A stretch of 18,909 nucleotides of DNA from Actinomycetes bacterium (GTDB lineage: Bacteria > Actinomycetota > Actinomycetes > Mycobacteriales > Micromonosporaceae): positions 1 to 18,909 of the forward strand of contig JAEYGD010000047.1 of the NCBI GenBank assembly GCA_023402505.1, given 5' to 3'. The notes below the pieces were generated by a model. It was not told the DNA's origin. It did no database searches and saw nothing but the letters and a program-made list of their open reading frames with translations. The position numbers and the translations under genes are program-made. Of this stretch, positions 1 through 6,466 are shown in pieces (position 1 is the stretch's first letter; every line of letters starts with the position of its first letter).

Positions 1-15
1 GGGTTGTTTTTGTTT
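1..15 (+). terminator. Possible U-tract of an upstream gene's terminator (partial)
   Basis: The window opens with GGG followed by TTGTTTTTGTTT, a T-rich run very unusual for this GC content. It would fit the U-tract of an intrinsic terminator whose hairpin lies just left of the window. The hairpin itself cannot be seen, so this is inference. Confidence 0.25.
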
Positions 16-200
16 GGGGCCCCCCGCGCGGCCCCGGGCCGGGCGTTGCCGAGCGCCCGGGGGTGGCCCGTCGCGATCGGGCCTGGTCACGACGTCAAGC
101 ATGCGGTTCGCGGGGGCCGGCGGGCAACGCATTTCGGCCGGGCTGACGGCCCGGCATCGGGTCAATGGTCTGGTCCGGGGCGATTTTCGGTCGATCTCCA
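16..200. other. Non-coding leader region with two GC hairpins
   Basis: No convincing gene is present between the window start and the permease at 286. Two inverted repeats are visible. GGGGCC (16-21) pairs with GGCCCC (30-35), and CCGGGCG (39-45) pairs with CGCCCGG (54-60) around an 8-nt loop. Short open frames here have no ribosome binding site and no recognisable protein. The block GGTCTGGT at 167-174 resembles GGTTTGGT at 2680-2687 in front of the glutamine-synthetase-like gene, so it could be a regulator half-site. Confidence 0.3.
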
Positions 201-230
201 TTGACGTGCGTGAGTCGGTGGGCTCATCAT
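201..230 (+). promoter_or_regulatory. Candidate sigma70-type promoter of the permease operon
   Basis: TTGACG (201-206) matches a -35 box. CATCAT (225-230) is a 4/6 match to a -10 box, with an 18-nt spacer. It lies about 55 nt before the permease start. The 9-mer CCATTGACG (198-206) recurs at 2663-2671 in front of the ligase gene, so the two genes may use similar promoters. Confidence 0.35.
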
Positions 231-241
231 CCCGTCAGGCG

Positions 242-255
242 GTGACGCAGGTCAC
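242..255. promoter_or_regulatory. Candidate operator: inverted repeat GTGAC-N4-GTCAC
   Basis: A perfect 5-bp inverted repeat (242-246 and 251-255) with a 4-nt centre lies between the candidate promoter and the ribosome binding site of the permease. Its position and symmetry suit a dimeric repressor, for example the FadR/GntR protein encoded two genes on. No binding motif is known for that protein, so the assignment is a guess. Confidence 0.3.
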
Positions 256-285
256 ATCCGCACCCTTCGTCCAAGGGAGACACCG

Positions 286-1857
286 ATGAGTTCGACGATT
301 CAGGACGGAGTACCCCAGCCAGCCCCGGTGACGGACGAGGAACGGCTCGCGCAGCTCGGCTACAAGCAGGAGCTGCGCCGCAAGTTGTCCGGCTTCTCCA
401 ACTTCGCGGTCTCGTTCTCGATCATCTCGATCCTGGCCGGCGCCATCACCTCGTACGGCATCGCGATGACCGCCGGCGGCCCGGCGGCGATCACCCTGGG
501 CTGGCTCTTCGTCGGTGTCATGGTGGTCTTCGTGGCGCTGGCGATGGCCGAGATCTGCTCGGTCTACCCGACCGCCGGCGCCCTCTACTGGTGGGCCGCC
601 GCCCTGGCCAAACGGAACAAGGCGGCGTGGGCCTGGTTCGTCGGCTGGTTCAACTTCCTGGGCGAGGTGGCGGTGACCGCCGCGATCGACTTCGGGGCGG
701 CGATCACCACGTCGGCGTTCCTCAGTCTCGCCTTCGACATGGAGGTGACCGCCGGGCGTACCTTCCTGATCTTCCTGGTGATCATCACCGCGCACGGGCT
801 GCTCAACACCTTCGGCGTCAACCTCGTACGGGTCCTATCGGACGTCAGCGCCTGGTGGCACCTGGCCGGCGTGGCCGTCATCGTCGGCGTGCTCGCGATC
901 GTGCCCGACCAGCACAAGCCGATCTCCGAGGTCTTCCTCGAGGTACGCAACGAGACCGGGTTCACGTTCGCCGGCGCGGCCGGGTACGCCGTCCTCATCG
1001 GTCTGCTGATGGCCCAGTACACCTACACCGGCTACGACGCCAGCGCCCACGTCGCGGAGGAGACCCACGACGCGGCCCGCTCGGCGCCCCGCGGGATCGT
1101 GATGTCGGTCGTGGTCTCGGTACTCGCCGGCTTCGTGCTCCTCTTCGCGATCACCTGGTCCATCCAGGACTACGAGGCGCAGCGGACCACCGAGCTGGGG
1201 TTGCCCCCGGCGCAGATCTTCATCGACGCGGCCGGGACCGACCTCGGCACGTTCCTGCTGTTCATCTGCGTGGTGGCCCAGTTCTTCTGCGGCATGGCGT
1301 CGGTCACCGCGAACTCCCGCATGGCGTACGCGTTCAGCCGCGACGGCGCGCTGCCCGGTTCCCGGTTCTGGAAGCGCGTCAACCCGCGTACCGGCACGCC
1401 GACCAACTCCATCTGGCTCTGCGTGGTGTGCTCCTCCCTGCTGGTCGTGCCGTCGCTGTGGAACACCACCGCCTACCTGGCGGCCACCTCCATCGCGGTG
1501 ATCGGCCTCTACATCGCGTACGTGGCGCCGGTCTTCCTGCGCCGGCGTACGCCGGACTTCCGGGTCGGCCCGTGGAACCTGGGCCGCTGGAGCGGGCCGG
1601 TCGGGTGGCTCGCGATCGTCTGGGTCGCGATCATCTGCGTCCTGTTCGTGCTGCCGACCAGCAGCCCGGTCACGCCGAGCACCTTCAACTACACGATCGT
1701 CGCGGTCGGCGTCGTACTCGGCGGGGCCTGGCTGTGGTGGCTGCTCGGCGCGCGGCGGTGGTTCACCGGCCCGCGCCACAACGTGCCGGATCCGGTGCTC
1801 CCGAAGCCGGCCACGGGCGCCGAGCCCGTTCCCGGCCCGGCGGGCGACCAGAGCTAG
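286..1857 (+). CDS. APC-superfamily amino acid/amine permease
   Basis: This 523-residue integral membrane protein has the size and hydrophobicity of the amino acid-polyamine-organocation (APC) family. These are proton-coupled importers of amino acids, GABA, ethanolamine or polyamines with about 12 membrane helices. The first helix region (about residues 37-60, FSNFAVSFSIISILAG) carries the family-typical unwound glycine-rich segment. Further helices run evenly to about residue 490 and the charged tail is cytoplasmic. The start is the ATG at 286, preceded by AAGGGAG at 273-279 with good spacing. It leads a same-strand run with a FadR/GntR regulator, a glutamine-synthetase-like ligase, an aldehyde dehydrogenase and an SDR, so it probably imports the amine that the ligase glutamylates. 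The substrate cannot be read from sequence; ethanolamine is my preferred guess from context. Confidence 0.9.
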   Translation: MSSTIQDGVPQPAPVTDEERLAQLGYKQELRRKLSGFSNFAVSFSIISILAGAITSYGIAMTAGGPAAITLGWLFVGVMVVFVALAMAEICSVYPTAGALYWWAAALAKRNKAAWAWFVGWFNFLGEVAVTAAIDFGAAITTSAFLSLAFDMEVTAGRTFLIFLVIITAHGLLNTFGVNLVRVLSDVSAWWHLAGVAVIVGVLAIVPDQHKPISEVFLEVRNETGFTFAGAAGYAVLIGLLMAQYTYTGYDASAHVAEETHDAARSAPRGIVMSVVVSVLAGFVLLFAITWSIQDYEAQRTTELGLPPAQIFIDAAGTDLGTFLLFICVVAQFFCGMASVTANSRMAYAFSRDGALPGSRFWKRVNPRTGTPTNSIWLCVVCSSLLVVPSLWNTTAYLAATSIAVIGLYIAYVAPVFLRRRTPDFRVGPWNLGRWSGPVGWLAIVWVAIICVLFVLPTSSPVTPSTFNYTIVAVGVVLGGAWLWWLLGARRWFTGPRHNVPDPVLPKPATGAEPVPGPAGDQS

Positions 1858-1916
1858 GTTGGCCGGGTGGCGGTGTCTCCGGGCACCCGCCACGCCGACA
1901 CCGGGAGGGACGGCCG
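1858..1916 (+). promoter_or_regulatory. Two mutually exclusive stem-loops before the regulator gene
   Basis: The 59-nt gap can form GTGGCGG (1867-1873) with CCGCCAC (1887-1893), or CGGTGTC (1871-1877) with GACACCG (1897-1903). The left arms share bases 1871-1873, so both cannot form together. The second stem ends on the first base of the ribosome binding site GGGAGGGA (1903-1910). This could act as an attenuator or a DNA operator, or be chance in GC-rich sequence. Confidence 0.3.
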
Positions 1917-2657
1917 ATGACGATCCACGCCGAACGGGGTGCCCTGCCGGTGTGGCGGCCGGTGCGGGGCGGCAACGCGTTCGAGATCACCGTCGCCCGG
2001 CTGGTGCAGGCGATCAAGCTCGGCATGGTCCGGGCCGGGGAGCGGCTGCCTGCGGAGCGCGAGCTGGCGGAGCGGCTGCAGGTGAGCCGGGTGACGCTGC
2101 GGGAGGCGATCGCGGCCCTGCGGGACGCGGGTTACCTGGAGTCCCGCCGGGGGCGCCACGGCGGGACCTTCGTGCGGTCGGCCCGGCCGGCGCCCGGACC
2201 GGGCAACGGCCGTCCGGACCCGGGGAAGCTGGCCCGCGAGATGGGCGAGCGGCTGCCCGACGCGTTGGACTTCCGCCGGGTGCTGGAGTCGGGCGGTGCG
2301 GCCCTGGCCGCGAACCGGAGCCTGCCGGCCGGCGAGCGGCAGCACCTGGTCGGCGCGCTGGCCGCTTCCCGGGACCGCGACCCGCTCACCCGCCGGGTGG
2401 CGGACTCCCGGCTGCACCTGCTGATCGCCACGGCCAGCGGATCCCCGTCGCTCGCCGCCGCCGTGGCCGACGTGCAGCTGACCCTCGACCGGCTCCTCGC
2501 CGCCATCCCGGTGATCGCGAAGAACCTCGACCACTCCGACGCCCAGCACGCCCACATCGTCGACGCGATCCTGGCCGGCGATCCGGGGAGCGCCCGCGCG
2601 GCGATGGAGGAGCACTGCGACGCGACGGCGGAGCTGCTGCGCGGCCTGCTCACCTGA
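1917..2657 (+). CDS. FadR/GntR-family transcriptional regulator (FCD domain)
   Basis: This 246-residue DNA-binding regulator starts at the ATG at 1917, with GGGAGGGA 6 nt upstream. Residues about 20-88 form the GntR winged helix, including the typical LPAERELAERLQVSRVTLRE helix-turn-helix. Residues about 110-240 form an all-helical FCD effector domain. The FCD metal/ligand set is present: Asp163, His167, His211 and His233, and the last three intervals (4, 44, 22) are close to those in characterised family members. FadR-subfamily proteins usually repress neighbouring catabolic genes until a small carboxylate or amine-derived ligand binds. Sitting between the permease and the ligase, it probably controls this cluster. 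The inverted repeats at 242-255 and 2677-2698 are candidate sites. The effector is unknown. Confidence 0.9.
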   Translation: MTIHAERGALPVWRPVRGGNAFEITVARLVQAIKLGMVRAGERLPAERELAERLQVSRVTLREAIAALRDAGYLESRRGRHGGTFVRSARPAPGPGNGRPDPGKLAREMGERLPDALDFRRVLESGGAALAANRSLPAGERQHLVGALAASRDRDPLTRRVADSRLHLLIATASGSPSLAAAVADVQLTLDRLLAAIPVIAKNLDHSDAQHAHIVDAILAGDPGSARAAMEEHCDATAELLRGLLT

Positions 2658-2662
2658 GCCGG

Positions 2663-2698
2663 CCATTGACGGATCCAAAGGTTTGGTAGTAGACCTTT
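2663..2698 (+). promoter_or_regulatory. Candidate promoter/operator of the glutamine-synthetase-like gene
   Basis: TTGACG (2666-2671) is a good -35 box inside the 9-mer CCATTGACG shared with the permease promoter. The -10 is poorly defined (TAGACC at 2690-2695 with an 18-nt spacer is the best placed). Over the same stretch lies an inverted repeat AAAGGT (2677-2682) and ACCTTT (2693-2698), with an inner GGT-N5-ACC (2685-2695). A repressor bound here would block the promoter. It follows the regulator stop codon by only 5 nt. Confidence 0.4.
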
Positions 2699-2715
2699 TC
2701 CATGGAGGCTCGCAG

Positions 2716-4080
2716 ATGAGGAAAGCTCCGCTCACGCTGGAACAACTGCGGGTCGCCGTCGCCGAGCGCGAGATCGACACCGTGGTGCTGGCCCTGGTCG
2801 ACATGCAGGGCCGGCTGCAGGGCAAGCGGTTCCACGCGCCCTACTTCCTTGAGCAGGTGGTCGCGCACGGCAGCGAGGGCTGCAACTACCTGCTCGCCGT
2901 CGACGTCGACATGAACACCGTCGACGGCTACGCGATGTCCAGCTGGGAACGCGGCTACGGGGACTTCGCGATGACCCCCGACCTGGCGACGCTGCGCCGG
3001 GTGCCGTGGCAGCCGGGCACGGCGATGCTCCTGGCCGACCTCGAATGGCTGGACGGCTCCGGCCCGGTCGTCGCGTCGCCCCGGCAGATCCTGCGCAAGC
3101 AGCTGGACCGGCTGGCCGCCCACGGGCTGACCGCGTACGCCGGCACCGAGCTGGAGTTCGTGCTCTACCGGGACTCGTACGAGGAGGCGTGGCGGCGCGC
3201 GTACCGGGACCTGACGCCGGCCAACCAGTACAACGTCGACTACTCGCTGCTCGGCACCGCGCGGGTGGAGCCGCTGCTGCGGCGGATCCGCACCGAGATG
3301 GCCGGCGCGGGGCTCACCCCGGAGAGCGCCAAGGGCGAGTGCAACCTCGGCCAGCACGAGATCGCCTTCCGCTACGACGAGGCGGTGACCTGCGCCGACA
3401 ACCACGTGATCTACAAGAACGGGGCCAAGGAGATCGCGGCGCAGGAGGGCCTGTCGATCACCTTCATGGCCAAGCCGAACGAGCGCGAGGGCAGCTCCTG
3501 CCACATCCACTTCTCCCTTCGCGACGCCGAGGGGCGGTCGGCGATGCTCGGCGACGGGCCGGCGCACCTGTCGCCGACCGGCCAGCGGGTCCTGGCCGGC
3601 CTGCTCGCCACGATGCGGGAGTTCAGCCTGCTGTTCGCCCCCAACGTCAACTCGTACAAGCGGTACCAGCCCGGCTCGTTCGCCCCGACCGCACTGCGCT
3701 GGGGCACCGACAACCGCACCTGCGCCCTGCGTCTGGTCGGCCACGGCGAGGGCATGCGGGTGGAGAACCGGGTGCCCGGCGCCGACGTCAACCCGTACCT
3801 GGCGATCGCCGCGCTGGTGGCCGGCGCCGTGCACGGCCTCGAACAGAAGCTGGAGCTGGAGCCGGAGTGCACCGGCAACGCGTACGACGACCGGCTGGCC
3901 GAGCGGGTGCCCGGAACCCTGCGCGAGGCGCACACCCTGTGGCACGGCTCGGCCCTGGCGAGCGAGGCGTTCGGCGACGAGGTGGTGGCCCACTACGCCA
4001 ACCAGGCCCGGGTGGAGTTGGCCGCGTTCGACGCCGCGGTGACGGACTGGGAACTCTTCCGTGGCTTCGAACGCCTGTAA
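2716..4080 (+). CDS. glnA4: Glutamine-synthetase-family gamma-glutamyl-amine ligase (GlnA4-like)
   Basis: This 454-residue protein belongs to the glutamine synthetase superfamily and is expected to join glutamate to an amine using ATP. The start is the ATG at 2716, with GGAGG at 2704-2708. Catalytic-domain landmarks are GTELEF (Glu145, Glu147), GECNLGQHEIAF, SSCHIHFSL (His263, His265), the PGSFAPTALRWGTDNR loop and ENRVPGADVNPYLA. The MFDGSS ammonium-latch motif of true GlnA is replaced by a VDGYAMSSWERGYGDF segment, and no adenylylation tyrosine motif is apparent. Both argue against a housekeeping nitrogen-assimilation enzyme. Known relatives are M. tuberculosis GlnA4 (Rv2860c) and Streptomyces gamma-glutamyl-ethanolamide or polyamine ligases. 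The next two genes encode dehydrogenases, which suits an amine catabolism pathway. The amine is inferred, not shown. Confidence 0.85.
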   Translation: MRKAPLTLEQLRVAVAEREIDTVVLALVDMQGRLQGKRFHAPYFLEQVVAHGSEGCNYLLAVDVDMNTVDGYAMSSWERGYGDFAMTPDLATLRRVPWQPGTAMLLADLEWLDGSGPVVASPRQILRKQLDRLAAHGLTAYAGTELEFVLYRDSYEEAWRRAYRDLTPANQYNVDYSLLGTARVEPLLRRIRTEMAGAGLTPESAKGECNLGQHEIAFRYDEAVTCADNHVIYKNGAKEIAAQEGLSITFMAKPNEREGSSCHIHFSLRDAEGRSAMLGDGPAHLSPTGQRVLAGLLATMREFSLLFAPNVNSYKRYQPGSFAPTALRWGTDNRTCALRLVGHGEGMRVENRVPGADVNPYLAIAALVAGAVHGLEQKLELEPECTGNAYDDRLAERVPGTLREAHTLWHGSALASEAFGDEVVAHYANQARVELAAFDAAVTDWELFRGFERL

Positions 4081-4111
4081 CGCCCCCGGGCGGGGACGGG
4101 AGGGTGGGTTG

Positions 4112-5464
4112 GTGGAGGTTTTGAATCCGGCTAACGGGCAGGTTGTCGCTTCGGTCGAGGGGGCGACGCGTGTGGAGGTGGACGCGGCGATCTCGCGGGC
4201 GGCGTCGGCGTACGAGGGGTGGCGGGAGGTCGCGCCGGGGGACCGGGCGCGGCTGCTGCGGCGGTTCGCGGCCCTCGTCGACGAGAACCTGGAGGAGCTG
4301 GCGCGGCTGGAGGTACGCAACGCCGGGCACACCATCGGCAACGCGCGCTGGGAGGCGGGCAACGTCCGGGACGTGCTGGACTACTACGCGGGCGCACCCG
4401 AGCGGCTGACCGGCCGGCAGATACCGGTGCCCGGCGGCCTGGACGTGACGTTCCACGAGCCGCTCGGGGTGGTCGGGGTGATCGTCCCGTGGAACTTCCC
4501 GATGCCGATCGCCGCCTGGGGCTTCGCGCCGGCTCTCGCCGCCGGCAACACCGTGGTGCTCAAGCCCGCCGAGCTGACCCCGCTCACCGCGCTGCGGCTG
4601 GCCGAGCTGGGCCGCGCGGCGGGCCTCCCCGACGGCGTGTTCACGGTGCTGCCGGGGTCGGGCTCGGTGGTGGGGGAGCGGTTCGTCACCCACCCGGCGG
4701 TACGCAAGATCTGCTTCACCGGCTCCACCGAGGTCGGTACGCGGATCATGGCCGGCTGCGCCGCCCAGGTGAAGCGGCTCACCCTGGAGCTGGGCGGGAA
4801 GTCCGCCAACCTGGTGTTCGCCGACGCCGACCTGGAGCAGGCCGCCGCCACCGCGCCGTACGCCGTCTTCGACAACGCCGGGCAGGACTGCTGCGCCCGG
4901 TCCCGGATCCTGGTCCAGCGCTCGGTCCACGACCGTTTCCTGGAGCTGCTGGAGCCGGCCGTGCGGGCCCTGCGGGTGGAGGACCCGGCCGCCGAGAGCG
5001 CCGAGATGGGCCCGCTCATCTCGGCGGGGCAGCGGGACCGGGTGGCCGGGTACGTGGCCGGGGCCCGGGTCGCGTTCACCGGCTCCCGGCCGGACGGCCC
5101 CGGCTTCTGGCACGCCCCGACGGTGCTGCTCGCCGACTCGCCGGTGGACCGGCACTGGCGGGAGGAGATCTTCGGCCCGGTGGTCTCGGTGCTCCCGTTC
5201 GACGACGAGGCCGAGGCGGTCCGTCTCGCCAACGACACGGAGTACGGCCTGTCCGGCTCGATCTGGACCCGGGACGTGGGGCGGGCGATCCGGGTGGCGC
5301 GGGCGGTGGAGTCGGGCAACCTGAGCGTCAACTCGCACTCCTCGGTGCGGTACTGGACGCCCTTCGGCGGGATGAAGCGTTCCGGGCTGGGCCGCGAGCT
5401 GGGCCCGGACGCGCTGCACGCCTTCACCGACGTCAAGAACGTGTTCATCTCGACGAGGGAGTGA
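4112..5464 (+). CDS. NAD(P)-dependent aldehyde dehydrogenase
   Basis: This 450-residue aldehyde dehydrogenase oxidises an aldehyde to its acid using NAD(P). Visible landmarks are the PWNFPMPIAAWGFAPALAAG cofactor-fold segment, LELGGKS with the general-base Glu226, NAGQDC with the nucleophile Cys260, EEIFGPV, and the C-terminal PFGGMKRSG motif. I chose the GTG at 4112, which has GGGAGG at 4098-4103. A GTG at 4061 would overlap the upstream gene and add residues with no family match. The first 15 or so codons are AT-richer than the rest, common at translated starts. It follows the ligase by 31 nt and precedes the SDR by 4 nt, so it probably oxidises a gamma-glutamylated aldehyde. It corresponds in position to M. 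tuberculosis AldC (Rv2858c). Confidence 0.92.
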   Translation: MEVLNPANGQVVASVEGATRVEVDAAISRAASAYEGWREVAPGDRARLLRRFAALVDENLEELARLEVRNAGHTIGNARWEAGNVRDVLDYYAGAPERLTGRQIPVPGGLDVTFHEPLGVVGVIVPWNFPMPIAAWGFAPALAAGNTVVLKPAELTPLTALRLAELGRAAGLPDGVFTVLPGSGSVVGERFVTHPAVRKICFTGSTEVGTRIMAGCAAQVKRLTLELGGKSANLVFADADLEQAAATAPYAVFDNAGQDCCARSRILVQRSVHDRFLELLEPAVRALRVEDPAAESAEMGPLISAGQRDRVAGYVAGARVAFTGSRPDGPGFWHAPTVLLADSPVDRHWREEIFGPVVSVLPFDDEAEAVRLANDTEYGLSGSIWTRDVGRAIRVARAVESGNLSVNSHSSVRYWTPFGGMKRSGLGRELGPDALHAFTDVKNVFISTRE

Positions 5465-5468
5465 CAAG

Positions 5469-6236
5469 GTGCAGGGTCGGTTGCAGGACCGGGTGGCCGT
5501 GGTCACCGGCGCGGGCAGCGGGATCGGGCTGGCCACGGTCCGGCGGTTCGCCGCCGAGGGGGCCCGCGTGGTGTGCGTGGACATCGACCCGGAGGCCGGG
5601 CAGCGCGCCGCCGACGAGGTCGGCGGCGAGTTCGTCGCCGCCGATGTGTCCGACGAGGTGGCCGTCCGGGATCTGTTCGACGGTGTGGTGGCCCGGCACG
5701 GGCGGGTGGACGTGGCGTTCAACAACGCCGGGATCTCCCCGCCCGACGACGACTCGATCCTGGAGACCGGCCTGGACGCCTGGGAGCGGGTGCTGCGGGT
5801 CAACACGACGAGCGTCTACCTGTGCTGCAAATACGTGATCCCGCACATGCGGCGGCAGGGCAAGGGCTCGATCATCAACACCGCCTCGTTCGTGGCGCTG
5901 ATGGGCGCGGCCACCTCGCAGATCGCGTACACGGCGAGCAAGGGCGGGGTGCTGGCGCTGACCCGGGAGCTGGGCGTGCAGTTCGCCCGGGAGGGGATCC
6001 GGGTCAACGCGCTGTGTCCGGGACCGATCGCCACGCCGCTGCTGCTCGACCTGTTCGCCGAGGACCCGGAGCGGGCCGCCCGGCGGCTGGTCCACGTGCC
6101 GATGGGTCGGTTCGGGCAACCGGCGGAGATCGCCGCCGCCGTCGCCTTCCTGGCCAGCGACGACGCCTCCTTCATGACCGCCGCGCAGTTCGTCGTGGAC
6201 GGGGGGATCACCGGCGCCTACGTGACACCGCTGTGA
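5469..6236 (+). CDS. Short-chain dehydrogenase/reductase (SDR)
   Basis: This 255-residue classical SDR is an NAD(P)-dependent alcohol/carbonyl oxidoreductase. It has the cofactor motif TGAGSGIG (residues 13-20), NNAG (85-88), catalytic Ser140 and the YTASK motif (Tyr154, Lys158). Asp38 in VCVDID suggests a preference for NAD over NADP. The GTG start at 5469 has GAGGGAG at 5455-5461 and lies only 4 nt after the aldehyde dehydrogenase stop, so the two are co-translated. As a partner of the ligase and aldehyde dehydrogenase it could oxidise a gamma-glutamyl amino alcohol to the aldehyde. Its counterpart in M. tuberculosis would be Rv2857c. Automated labels such as 3-oxoacyl-ACP reductase are possible but less supported by context. 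Confidence 0.92.
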   Translation: MQGRLQDRVAVVTGAGSGIGLATVRRFAAEGARVVCVDIDPEAGQRAADEVGGEFVAADVSDEVAVRDLFDGVVARHGRVDVAFNNAGISPPDDDSILETGLDAWERVLRVNTTSVYLCCKYVIPHMRRQGKGSIINTASFVALMGAATSQIAYTASKGGVLALTRELGVQFAREGIRVNALCPGPIATPLLLDLFAEDPERAARRLVHVPMGRFGQPAEIAAAVAFLASDDASFMTAAQFVVDGGITGAYVTPL

Positions 6237-6378
6237 CCCGCCCGAGCTACGCGGTGCGCCGGTCCCGTGTGGAGCGGCCGGTGACGTGACGGACGCCACA
6301 AATCCGGGTGCGCCGGTGCGCGGGAGACGGCGGGCGCCCGAACCGAGGGACGGGTAAGCAGCGCTCAACGCCGGCCAT

Positions 6379-6406
6379 GCGTTACGTTGCTGGTCCGTCG
6401 GGGTAG
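6379..6406 (+). promoter_or_regulatory. Candidate promoter region of the hybrid kinase gene
   Basis: The gap 6237-6466 holds no gene. Two overlapping promoter readings exist. TACGTT (6383-6388) fits an actinobacterial -10 box; the preceding GCGTTACG is repeated at 18734-18741. Alternatively GTTA (6381-6384) with a 16-nt spacer and GGGTAG (6401-6406) resembles promoters read by SigB/SigF-type stress sigma factors (GTTT...GGGTAT/C). The second reading would fit a partner-switching regulator controlling itself. An 11-bp direct repeat GGTGCGCCGGT at 6253-6263 and 6307-6317 is also present. Confidence 0.3.
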
Positions 6407-6466
6407 AAGGCGGAGCACGCCGATGGTCAGCGGGCCGAGGCGGGAACGGCCGGACCGGGAGGCTGC

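Noticed and set aside
14..289. Short plus-strand open frames before the permease
   Set aside because: They have no ribosome binding site and no recognisable protein, and they overlap promoter-like sequence.
4061..4111. Earlier GTG start for the aldehyde dehydrogenase
   Set aside because: It overlaps the ligase gene and adds 17 residues unlike the family N-terminus. GTG 4112 has the better ribosome binding site.
3788..5806. Minus-strand open frame of 672 codons opposite the ligase and dehydrogenases
   Set aside because: It crosses three real genes, has no recognisable motif and has no ribosome binding site.
6253..6317. Repeat GGTGCGCCGGT as part of a repeat array or attachment site
   Set aside because: There are only two 11-bp copies with no further units and no integrase, so chance in GC-rich DNA is the simplest explanation.
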